Of a stretch of DNA of 20,465 bases, positions 13,195-20,464 are shown one piece after another. This stretch comes from an uncultured Collinsella sp. (GTDB lineage Bacteria > Actinomycetota > Coriobacteriia > Coriobacteriales > Coriobacteriaceae), in the NCBI GenBank assembly GCA_900552185.1, contig URYT01000010.1, forward strand, positions 1 to 20,465, in the 5' to 3' direction. Position numbers and translations under genes: made by a program. Under the pieces are notes generated by a model. That model saw only the letters and a list, made by a program, of their open reading frames with translations, was not told where the DNA came from and did no database searches. Each line of letters starts with the position of its first letter. Within the stretch, counting starts at the first letter, position 1.

Positions 13195-13515
13195 GGCGTT
13201 CCTCGCTGCTAATTGACGCTCTTTGGGCGGGTCCCCCTGGTTTCGATGTGCAAAATCGCGAGTATTCAGCACTTGTTCAGCCGTAGATGGTAGCTCGAGC
13301 GGCTGGCTTTGCCTTTTTGACAGTAGTTAATCCGCACGCTTAATAAAAATGTGGAATAAATATTTACTAGACGGCCTCTTCGCCCTAAAAGTTCGTCTAA
13401 CAATCGACCGATTCTATGTCTCCGACGGAGAAATTGCAGAATACTCCGATTTTTGCACGGCCCGAGGGGGACCACCTGTCGTTTGAGGCTGCGATAAGTG
13501 GAACTGCCTTAGGGA
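13195..13515. other. Intergenic region filled by an inverted-repeat element
   Basis: No gene is seen in these 321 bases. Most of the stretch is occupied by two imperfect inverted arms of about 70 bases around an AT-rich centre (13300-13400, including AATAAAAATGTGGAATAAA). No convincing terminator for either convergent flanking gene stands out apart from the folding potential of the repeat itself. Confidence 0.6.
13229..13474. repeat. Large imperfect inverted repeat, possible MITE-like or dispersed intergenic element
   Basis: The left arm (about 13229-13297) matches the reverse complement of the right arm (about 13403-13474). GTCCCCCT (13231-13238) pairs with AGGGGGAC (13465-13472). GTGCAAAATCGCGAGTATTC (from 13248) corresponds to GTGCAAAAATCGGAGTATTC read on the minus strand from about 13458, and weaker similarity continues inward. 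No transposase is present. Mobility or repeat copy number cannot be judged from this window. Confidence 0.6.
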
Positions 13516-14529
13516 TTACGCCATCGGGATGCGGTCGTGGTTGACTTGGCTGTAGAACAGGCGCTGGATCTCGGCCGCATCGCGTGACTGGCCGAGTGCC
13601 CACATGGTCTTGGCCACGAGCGTCTCGGTGGTCATGTCGTCGCCGCGCAGAATGCCCGGATGATCGGCGTAAGCACGGCCGACCTCATAAACGCCCAGAT
13701 CGAGGCCCTCTTCGGGGACCTGCGTGGTCATAACGACGGTGCGACCCGAATCGACCCAGCGGAAAATTGCCTCTTGGAACGACTCGCCCGACTCGCCAAA
13801 CTCGGGGATACCGCCAATGCCAAAGGTCTCCAGAATCACGGCGTCGTAGCTGTCGGCAAGGGCGTCGAGGATGCCCGGGTTCACGCCGGGCGTAAGCTTG
13901 AGTACAAATACGCGCGGGTCGATGCTGTCGTAGAAACGCACCGGGTTTTCGCCCAGATGAGTGCCGTGGAGCCCGTTGCGCACGATGCGGTCGTTGCGGA
14001 TGTAGGCAATGGGCGGATAGTTGACGCTAATGAATGCGTTAAAGCTCATGGTGCGCTGCTTGCGGGCGCGCGTGCCGGCAATGGCTACGCCGCCAAACAC
14101 GATCGAGACGTCGTGCGAATGCTCGTCGAGCGCATAGAGCAGGCTCTGGTACAGATTGAGCTTGGCATCGGTAAAGGGATTGCCCATGGGCTTTTGCGAG
14201 CCGGTGAGCACGATGGGCTTGGGGCTGTCCTGAATCAGATAGGAAAGCGCCGCCGCGGTGTAGCTCATGGTGTCGGTGCCGTGCAGGACCACAAACCCGT
14301 CGTGGTCGGCATAGCCCTCGACGATGACGTCGCGGATACGCATCCAGTCGCTCGGGCGCATATTGGTGCTGTCGATGTTCATGGGCTGCACCACGTCGAG
14401 CTCGCAGAGGTCCGAGATCTCGGGGACGCTCTGGGCGAGCTCCTCACCGGTCAGGGCGGGGGAGAGGCCGTTGCCGTCCTCGGTCGATGCGATGGTGCCG
14501 CCCGTGGCGATGAGAAGGATGCGCTTCAT
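13516..14529 (-). CDS. ansA: L-asparaginase, cytoplasmic type I
   Basis: The 337-residue enzyme hydrolyses asparagine to aspartate and ammonia. The N-terminal motif IATGGTIAS carries the nucleophile Thr12, and VVLHGTDTMSYTAAAL carries the Thr85-Asp86 pair. TGSQKPMGNPFTDA and the ARKQRT segment, which probably supplies the catalytic lysine, are also typical. There is no signal peptide, so it is cytoplasmic like AnsA. The start at 14529 begins directly with MKRILLIATGG and has an AGGAA site; an in-frame ATG at 14601 would add 24 non-family residues. It is convergent with nothing close and divergent from guaA, with an imperfect dyad (14606-14634) between them. The gene appears intact. Confidence 0.94.
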   Translation of the reverse strand: MKRILLIATGGTIASTEDGNGLSPALTGEELAQSVPEISDLCELDVVQPMNIDSTNMRPSDWMRIRDVIVEGYADHDGFVVLHGTDTMSYTAAALSYLIQDSPKPIVLTGSQKPMGNPFTDAKLNLYQSLLYALDEHSHDVSIVFGGVAIAGTRARKQRTMSFNAFISVNYPPIAYIRNDRIVRNGLHGTHLGENPVRFYDSIDPRVFVLKLTPGVNPGILDALADSYDAVILETFGIGGIPEFGESGESFQEAIFRWVDSGRTVVMTTQVPEEGLDLGVYEVGRAYADHPGILRGDDMTTETLVAKTMWALGQSRDAAEIQRLFYSQVNHDRIPMA

Positions 14530-14605
14530 GCTGGTATTCCTATCGTATTTGCCGCCGCAAGGGCGGAGTCGTTCGGCAGTATTGTGGCACAGGGCGTCCA
14601 ATGTT

Positions 14606-14634
14606 CAAACGTATTACATCATCTGTAACGTTTG
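14606..14634. promoter_or_regulatory. Imperfect dyad between ansA and guaA
   Basis: CAAACGTATTACA (14606-14618) and TGTAACGTTTG (14624-14634) form an inverted repeat with a small bulge and a 5-base spacer. It lies in the leader or promoter of ansA. Its outer half-site AAACGT/ACGTTT is shared with the XRE palindrome at 12923-12946. Regulatory role is inferred only from symmetry and position. Confidence 0.4.
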
Positions 14635-14796
14635 GTAACACTTCAATTGCCGTCAAATAAGGGCCTAGGTCGTGCGTTTGCCGTGCGCTGATGGCTGCGA
14701 GGGGCGAGAAACCCCATATAACGTGTACACTATGAAGGCTATTTTCGTTCATTCACGCGGGTGGGCACCGGCTCCCCGCCAACAAGAGGGGGAACC

Positions 14797-16356
14797 ATGG
14801 ATCAAAAGGCTTCCGCAAAGGTCCTCGTACTCGACTTTGGTGCGCAGTACGGTCAGCTCATTGCCCGTCGCGTCCGCGACCTCAACGTGTATTCCGAGAT
14901 TGTCCCCTGCGACATCTCGGCCGACGAGATTCGCGAGATGAACGCCTCTGCGCTCATCCTTTCCGGCGGTCCGGCTTCCGTGTACGCCGAGGACGCTCCG
15001 TCCATCGATCCCGCCATCTTTGACCTGGGCCTTCCCGTTCTGGGCTTTTGCTACGGCCATCAGATCACGGCCGTGACGCTCGGCGGCAAGGTCGGCCACT
15101 CCGAGGTGGGCGAGTACGGCCGCGCCACCATCACGCGCACGGCCGGCGCCAAGCTCTTTAACTCCACGCCCATGGAGCAGACCGTGTGGATGAGCCACCG
15201 CGACGCCGTTTCCGAGGTGCCCGAGGGCTTTACCGTTACCGCCAGCACCGACGTGTGCCCAGTTGCCGCCATGGAGTGCCCCGAGCGCAAGATCTTTACC
15301 ACGCAGTTCCACCCCGAGGTCAAGCACTCCGAGTACGGTCAGCAGCTGCTGAGCAACTTCCTGTTTGAGATCTGCGGCCTGGAGCCAAACTGGAGCATGG
15401 ACAACCTGGTCGATACCATGACGGCCGAGTTCCGCGAGAAGGTCGGCAACGACCGCGTGATTCTGGCCCTGTCCGGTGGCGTTGACTCCTCCGTCGTGGC
15501 TGCACTGGGCGCTCGCGCCGTGGGCAAGCAGATGACCTGCGTGTTCATCAACCACGGCCTGCTGCGCAAGAACGAGCCCGAAGAAGTGGAAGAGGTGTTC
15601 ACGAAGCAGTTCGACGTGGACTTCATCCACGTGCACGCCGAGGAGCGCTACCTGGAGCTTCTGCGCGGTGTGACCGATCCGGAACAGAAGCGCCGCATCA
15701 TCGGTACGCAGTTCTGGAAGGAGTTCTTCGCGGTGGCGGAGGATCTGGCTCAGGACGGGCGCCCGGTGAAGTACCTGGCTCAGGGCACCATCTATCCCGA
15801 CATCATCGAGAGCGGCGCGCGCAAGACCGGTGGGAAGGCGAGCACCATTAAGAGCCACCACAACCTGATCCCGTTCCCCGAGGGCGTGCATTTCGACCTG
15901 ATTGAGCCTCTGGACCACTTCTTCAAGGACGAGGTGCGCGCGCTGGGCACGGCGCTGGGCCTGCCCGACTACATCGTGTACCGCCAGCCGTTCCCGGGTC
16001 CTGGCCTGGCCATCCGCATCATCGGCGCGGTGAGCCCCGAGAAGCTAGAGATCTTGAAGAACGCCGACGCCATCGTGCGCGAGGAGATGGAAGCGGCGAA
16101 CGTGGGCGCCTGGCAGTACTTCGCCGTGGTGCCCGACATACGCGCCACCGGCGTGCGCGACGGCGTGCGCGCCTACGAGTGGCCGGCCATCATCCGCGCC
16201 ATCAACACCGTGGACGTCATGCCCGCCGAGGTGCCCGAGCTGGACTGGGCGCTCCTCAAGCGCATGACCGATCGCATCACCCACGAAGTCCCCGGCATCT
16301 GCCGCGTCTGCTACGACCTCACCCCCAAGCCCGTGGGCACGGTGGAGTGGGAGTAA
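14797..16356 (+). CDS. guaA: GMP synthase (glutamine-hydrolysing)
   Basis: The 519-residue enzyme converts XMP, glutamine and ATP to GMP. The N-terminal class I glutamine amidotransferase domain has the nucleophile Cys85 in GFCYGHQ and the His172/Glu174 pair in TQFHPEV. The ATP pyrophosphatase domain has the P-loop LSGGVDSSV from about 225. The C-terminal dimerisation domain ends in the canonical KPVGTVEWE. The ATG at 14797 follows GAGGGGG and removes a non-family extension that would begin at 14761. No guanine riboswitch pattern is evident in the leader. Codon choice shifts within the gene: the first part mostly uses GCC/GCT for alanine, while after about 15600 GCG and GTG become common, hinting at recombination. 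The segment after the stop looks acquired. Confidence 0.97.
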   Translation: MDQKASAKVLVLDFGAQYGQLIARRVRDLNVYSEIVPCDISADEIREMNASALILSGGPASVYAEDAPSIDPAIFDLGLPVLGFCYGHQITAVTLGGKVGHSEVGEYGRATITRTAGAKLFNSTPMEQTVWMSHRDAVSEVPEGFTVTASTDVCPVAAMECPERKIFTTQFHPEVKHSEYGQQLLSNFLFEICGLEPNWSMDNLVDTMTAEFREKVGNDRVILALSGGVDSSVVAALGARAVGKQMTCVFINHGLLRKNEPEEVEEVFTKQFDVDFIHVHAEERYLELLRGVTDPEQKRRIIGTQFWKEFFAVAEDLAQDGRPVKYLAQGTIYPDIIESGARKTGGKASTIKSHHNLIPFPEGVHFDLIEPLDHFFKDEVRALGTALGLPDYIVYRQPFPGPGLAIRIIGAVSPEKLEILKNADAIVREEMEAANVGAWQYFAVVPDIRATGVRDGVRAYEWPAIIRAINTVDVMPAEVPELDWALLKRMTDRITHEVPGICRVCYDLTPKPVGTVEWE

Positions 16357-16866
16357 ATTGCAAGGTCAGAGGCTATTTTTTATCTAGTCTTATGCTTTGC
16401 AATTCTGTGTAATTTACACCCATTCCGTTGGGGAAAAGCTGTAGGCCTTCGGGAAAAGCTCTCAACTGGAAATCATGGAATTCAGACCCGCCGAAGCTTC
16501 GACGGGTCTTTCTATTCTCGGGTCGAGCACGCTTTTTAATTCTGCAGCATCAAGAGAATTAGATAGAAGTGGGCAGCATTCGAGAGCTTTTCAAAAGAAT
16601 GATCTCGGTTAACCACTCGCGATGGTTGTACAGATGTATTTTGGATCATTGCAGCTTATCTGGACACTTGGCCAATTGATCTTCCTGCGATTCGTCTAAG
16701 AATCAGCGATTGTCCAGATTGCTCTTGCAGTGTCCAGCTTGTCTTTGCAATCAAGTATCAGCGGCTCGAAATGGACACTTTGCAAAGTCGCGATCCGATA
16801 ACTTCACAGAACATCCAAGAAATGAGATTATTGATAAGTTACGGTATCTATTGCTTGGAGTAGCGA
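16357..16866. other. AT-rich intergenic region between guaA and the restriction-modification genes
   Basis: No gene is seen in these 510 bases. The left part holds a direct repeat GGGAAAAGCT (16431-16440 and 16451-16460) and a terminator-like hairpin. The right part holds repeated TGGACA/TGTCCA motifs (16661, 16711, 16731 and 16772) and the 12-base palindrome ACTTTGCAAAGT (16777-16788). Base composition is clearly lower in GC than upstream genes, which marks the left edge of the presumed acquired segment. Confidence 0.6.
16485..16516 (+). terminator. Probable terminator downstream of guaA
   Basis: GACCCG (16485-16490) pairs with CGGGTC (16503-16508), with an inner CGAAG/CTTCG stem separated by one mismatch. 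The T-rich sequence TTTCTATTC follows. It lies about 130 bases after the guaA stop. Confidence 0.6.
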
Positions 16867-18663
16867 ATGGCAGAGAAGAATGATGACTACGTCATCGATT
16901 TCATATCAGGACAGAAGCTTAGGGCAACACCTGAAGAAGTACAGGCGGTGCAGCCATTCGCAAGAATCCTTGTTGACGATTACGGGTATCCAAAAGATGT
17001 CATTCAGACGCGCCCCCAATGGAGGGTAAAAGCGCGTCCTTCCGACACGAAGAAAGAATACCCTGTTGACATAGCCGTCTTTTCAGATGCTTCACATAGC
17101 GACGAAACACTCAGCATCGTTGTTGAATGCAAGAAAAAGACGCGCAAAGACGGCATGACGCAGCTTCAAGACTATATGCGCCTATCCAAAGCGAGTATGG
17201 GCGTATGGTTCAATGGCAACGAGAGATTGTTCCTTGCCAAACGTGAGCATGATGGCAAAGTCGAATTCTATGAGATACCAAATATTCCTCGCTACGGAGA
17301 AAGGCTTGAAGATATTGGCAAGTTCAAGAGGAAGGACCTGCGGCCTGCAGAGAGTCTGAAGTCAACGTTCAAGGCGATACGCAACTACCTTGCAGCCAAC
17401 GCTGTAGGCATAACTCGGGACGAGGTTCTTGCCTCTCAGATGATCAACCTCATCTTCTGCAAGATTTATGATGAGAGGTTCACTAAACCCGACGATACGG
17501 TTAGGTTTCGTGCCGGCGTAGACGAGAGCGCATCCAATGTCGCAAAGCGAATCAAGGATCTCTTCACTGTCGTGCGAAAGCAATACAGCGACGTTATAAC
17601 GAAGAGCGATTCGATTGATATCGACGATAGGTCGTTACTGTATGTTGTGGGTGAACTGCAGCTCTATAGCCTGATGGAAAGTACGCGAGATGCAGTCGGA
17701 GCTGCTTTCGAAGTCTTTATCGGACCATCTTTGAAGGGCGGACAAGGACAGTTCTTCACCCCACGTAACGTTGTTCAAATGGTTATCGACATGGTTGATC
17801 CGGAACCCGACGACAAGATTCTAGATCCCGCCTGTGGTAGCGGAGGTTTTCTCGTGGAAGGGCTGCGATACGTGTGGAGCGAGATTGAGGCACGAGGCGC
17901 GAAATATGGGTGGCCCCAATCAGAGATAGATTCAGAGAAACAGAAGGTCGCTATCAAGAACTTCTTTGGAATAGACAAAGACAGTTTCCTTAGTAAAGTC
18001 GCAAAAGCATATCTTGCAATATTAGGCGATGGTCGTGGCGGAATACATTGTGAGAACTCGCTTGAGCACTCATCCGAATGGAGCAGCAAGACGCGCAATG
18101 ACATCACCGAAGATGCCTTTGATGTCATTATCACCAATCCGCCTTTCGGAAAGAAGCTTGCAATCGACTCGGAAGCTATTCTTAAGCGTTACGATCTTGG
18201 ACATCGTTGGAAGCAGGCTAAGGATGGAACATTTGAGAAAGGTGTCGTTCTCGACAAGCAGCCGCCTCAGATTCTATTCATTGAGAGATGCATATCGCTT
18301 CTCCGGCCAGGTGGTCGCATGGGAATTGTGCTGCCAGAAACGATATTCGGGATGCCGAAATACCGTTATGTTGTCGATTACATAAGGAGGCAGGGTCGCA
18401 TCAAGGCTGTGGTGACATTGCCGGAGGATACGTTCCAGCCAGAAACGCATGCTAAATGCTGCGTCGTTATATTTATTAAGTTTGAGAAAGGCGAAGTCTT
18501 CGAGAGCATCGACCCTTATCCCATTTTCATGTGCGAGACGAAATGGTGCGGTCACGATAGCCGGGGCAATCCGACGATTAAGATTGACGAGCGCGGTGAG
18601 CAAGTACTGATGGACGACATCCCCACGGTTGCCGCTGAGTACAAGCGCCTCATGAGCGAGTAA
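16867..18663 (+). CDS. Restriction-modification fusion: HsdR-N-like nuclease plus N6-adenine methyltransferase
   Basis: The 598-residue protein appears to join cleavage and modification in one chain. Residues about 25-125 resemble the HsdR N-terminal nuclease domain, with a PD-(D/E)XK arrangement: Asp68 in PVDIAVF and Glu87-x-Lys89 in VVECKKK. After a helical region, residues about 290-560 form a gamma-type N6-adenine methyltransferase of the HsdM family, with AdoMet motif DPACGSGGF (320-328) and catalytic NPPF (424-427). No helicase motif is present. The next gene, three bases downstream, is the specificity subunit. Fusion plus separate specificity subunit is the architecture of BcgI-like type IIB enzymes. 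The alternative is a solitary methyltransferase with a degenerate nuclease domain. Base composition and use of AGA, AGG and ATA codons differ from upstream genes, suggesting transfer. Confidence 0.9.
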   Translation: MAEKNDDYVIDFISGQKLRATPEEVQAVQPFARILVDDYGYPKDVIQTRPQWRVKARPSDTKKEYPVDIAVFSDASHSDETLSIVVECKKKTRKDGMTQLQDYMRLSKASMGVWFNGNERLFLAKREHDGKVEFYEIPNIPRYGERLEDIGKFKRKDLRPAESLKSTFKAIRNYLAANAVGITRDEVLASQMINLIFCKIYDERFTKPDDTVRFRAGVDESASNVAKRIKDLFTVVRKQYSDVITKSDSIDIDDRSLLYVVGELQLYSLMESTRDAVGAAFEVFIGPSLKGGQGQFFTPRNVVQMVIDMVDPEPDDKILDPACGSGGFLVEGLRYVWSEIEARGAKYGWPQSEIDSEKQKVAIKNFFGIDKDSFLSKVAKAYLAILGDGRGGIHCENSLEHSSEWSSKTRNDITEDAFDVIITNPPFGKKLAIDSEAILKRYDLGHRWKQAKDGTFEKGVVLDKQPPQILFIERCISLLRPGGRMGIVLPETIFGMPKYRYVVDYIRRQGRIKAVVTLPEDTFQPETHAKCCVVIFIKFEKGEVFESIDPYPIFMCETKWCGHDSRGNPTIKIDERGEQVLMDDIPTVAAEYKRLMSE

Positions 18664-18666
18664 AGC

Positions 18667-20202
18667 ATGAAAGCAACTGTCATTTCTTCGGCCGATATCA
18701 AGGACAACATCCTGATACCCAAGTATTACAACAACAAAATCGAGAGCTCTATGAGTCAGTTGGGCGATAACCTTCGACTGCTCAATCTGGGACAATTGAT
18801 AGATGACGGCGTTATTAGCGTATGTTCCGGTGACGAGCCCGGCAAAATGGCTTACGGAACGGGAGACATTCCGTTTGTCCGAACTTCAGATATCAGCAAC
18901 TGGGAGATCAAGACCATCCCCAAGCAAGGGGTCTCCGAAACTATATATCAGCAATACGCTGCAAAGGAAGACGTGCAGCCCGGTGACATACTATTGGTCA
19001 AGGATGGCACTTACCTCATCGGGACAAGCTGTATTGTGACTCCACTCGATACGCCCATGTTGTTCCAGTCGCATATTGTGAAGTTCAGGGTCGAAGATCC
19101 TTCCGTTGTCACAACAGAGATGTTCTTCATCGCCTTGAATACTCCACTTGTTCAGCAACAGATCCGAGCGTTTCAATTCACCGCTGACATCATCGACACA
19201 ATCGGAACCCGCTATCGCGAGATTATGCTACCCATTCCCATCGATGTAGACACTCGCAAGAGAATCGAGGTAATTGTCGGAGACGCTCTAAAGAAACGAA
19301 TGCATGCGCGAACCATCGTTAAGCAGTTCCCTGTGCTTATCGAGAAGGCGCTGCAAGAGGGCAGCATGCGCGCTTTCAGGGAGTTCGACAACTTGCCGTT
19401 TGATGCGCAAATGAATCAGCTGGTTAGTGATACAAGCACCCTTGAGTTTGGACAGGGCTCAAAATATGCAATGCGCTCAGACGCAATTGTAGACAACATT
19501 TTCATTCCGAAATATTACGATCCGATGATTAACGAAGATCTAGACACGCTTGCTGAGACATGTGACCTTGTTACTATCGCCGAACTTGTCGAAGACGGCG
19601 TCCTATCCCTAGCAAGTGGCGACGAACCCGGAAAGATGGCATACGGAACCGGGACAATTCCCTTCGTACGCACCTCGGACTTCGCTAATTGGGAGATCAA
19701 GCACGACCCCAAGCAGGGCGTTTCTGAGCAAATCTATAATGCGTATGCAACAAAGGAAGACGTCCAAGCGGAAGACATTTTGCTAGTGCGAGACGGCACC
19801 TATTTAATTGGGAATACATGCATAATCACTCCAGAAAAAAGCAAGATGCTTTACTGCGGCGGACTAATCAAGATCCGCGCGCTCGACCAGAAGCGTGTAA
19901 GCTCGTTTCTTCTCCTCGCGCTTTTGAACTCGTATATCGTTAAACGTCAAATCCGGAGCAAGCAGTTTACGCGCGATGTTATCGACACTCTTGGAAACCG
20001 ATTTCCAGAAATCGTGCTACCAATCCCAAAGAATAAGACGTTGCGCGACGAAATCGCGGAATACGTTCGCAACATTATCATTGACCGCATCATGGGCAAG
20101 GATGACATCGAGGCGTTTGCCTTTGGCATAAGCTGGCTTGCTCATGACGAGGTGCCCATATACGACACATTTGGACTTCACATAATGGGGGCCGAGGAAT
20201 GA
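18667..20202 (+). CDS. Restriction-modification specificity subunit with two near-duplicate recognition halves
   Basis: The 511-residue HsdS-like subunit would select the DNA target for the fusion protein encoded three bases upstream. It consists of two tandem copies offset by exactly 263 residues. DNILIPKYY (from 13) recurs as DNIFIPKYY (from 276), and the SGDEPGKMAYGTG segment starts at 54 and again at 317. From these points 73 residues align without gaps, with 58 identical. Each copy ends in a helical stretch (about 215-260 and 465-490), as expected for the spacer helices of specificity subunits. Ordinary HsdS proteins have two different recognition domains, so duplication suggests a symmetric or nearly symmetric bipartite target. 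The protein is longer than the usual 400 or so residues because both copies are large. A tail (about 485-511) has no counterpart in copy one. Confidence 0.9.
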   Translation: MKATVISSADIKDNILIPKYYNNKIESSMSQLGDNLRLLNLGQLIDDGVISVCSGDEPGKMAYGTGDIPFVRTSDISNWEIKTIPKQGVSETIYQQYAAKEDVQPGDILLVKDGTYLIGTSCIVTPLDTPMLFQSHIVKFRVEDPSVVTTEMFFIALNTPLVQQQIRAFQFTADIIDTIGTRYREIMLPIPIDVDTRKRIEVIVGDALKKRMHARTIVKQFPVLIEKALQEGSMRAFREFDNLPFDAQMNQLVSDTSTLEFGQGSKYAMRSDAIVDNIFIPKYYDPMINEDLDTLAETCDLVTIAELVEDGVLSLASGDEPGKMAYGTGTIPFVRTSDFANWEIKHDPKQGVSEQIYNAYATKEDVQAEDILLVRDGTYLIGNTCIITPEKSKMLYCGGLIKIRALDQKRVSSFLLLALLNSYIVKRQIRSKQFTRDVIDTLGNRFPEIVLPIPKNKTLRDEIAEYVRNIIIDRIMGKDDIEAFAFGISWLAHDEVPIYDTFGLHIMGAEE

Positions 20203-20205
20203 GGA

Positions 20206-20226
20206 ATGGTAGAAGAGCAACCATGA
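20206..20226 (+). other. Six-codon reading frame at the third-cistron position
   Basis: An ATG lies three bases after the specificity-subunit stop, the same spacing as between the two upstream genes, with GAGGA overlapping that stop. It reads MVEEQP and then stops. It could be the stump of a deleted third cistron, or chance. It is followed by a strong hairpin. Confidence 0.25.
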
Positions 20227-20233
20227 TATAAGA

Positions 20234-20255
20234 AGGGCCCGACGCATCGGGCCCT
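20234..20255. terminator. Probable bidirectional terminator
   Basis: AGGGCCCGA (20234-20242) and TCGGGCCCT (20247-20255) form a perfect 9-base-pair stem with a 4-base loop. Minus-strand reading continues into TTCTTATAT, which suits the leftward gene ending at 20330. The plus-strand side is less T-rich but it can also end the restriction-modification transcript. Confidence 0.7.
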
Positions 20256-20329
20256 CCCAGGTGTCAGCCGAAGCCTTTCACCGCTATTGACTGCATTCTA
20301 CCACGCGCGTTAAGCTTTTAGGCCCACGT

Positions 20330-20464
20330 CTATCCGTTGCTCACAAACTGTCGAAGGGCGGTTAACTTGCCCCGTGCGGTAGTCTTAATAATCCGCGAGT
20401 AGACATTGATGGGCAGCTCGGCTCGAAAGTGCTCGATTATCGCCTCGTAGCCCGCGATTAGCTG
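20330..20464 (-). CDS. C-terminal end of an unidentified gene (enters from the right edge)
   Basis: On the minus strand an uninterrupted frame enters at 20464 and stops with TAG at 20332-20330, giving 44 residues, including GYEAIIEHFRAELPINVYSR and then a basic segment ending TALRQFVSNG. Codon choice is GC-rich at third positions like the chromosomal genes on the left. The hairpin at 20234-20255 fits as its terminator. The family is not recognisable from this tail. It is convergent with the restriction-modification operon. Confidence 0.5.
   Translation of the reverse strand, partial: QLIAGYEAIIEHFRAELPINVYSRIIKTTARGKLTALRQFVSNG

Noticed and set aside
14640..14796. Possible guanine riboswitch in the guaA leader
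   Set aside because: The conserved purine-aptamer core sequences and loop pairing are not visible; only a small GC hairpin is present.
16400..16480. Small RNA suggested by the repeated GGGAAAAGCT
   Set aside because: No match to a known RNA fold and no clear promoter; kept only as a direct repeat.
16661..16788. Insertion-sequence end or CRISPR-like array
   Set aside because: Motif copies are irregularly spaced and in both orientations, with no transposase, no regular spacers and no cas genes.
18667..20202. Two separate half-specificity genes joined by an assembly error
   Set aside because: The frame is continuous and the repeat offset is constant, and nucleotide differences between the copies show they are diverged duplicates and not an assembly artefact.
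20256..20329. Possible tRNA or small RNA near the right edge
   Set aside because: No cloverleaf arms or T-loop consensus could be found.
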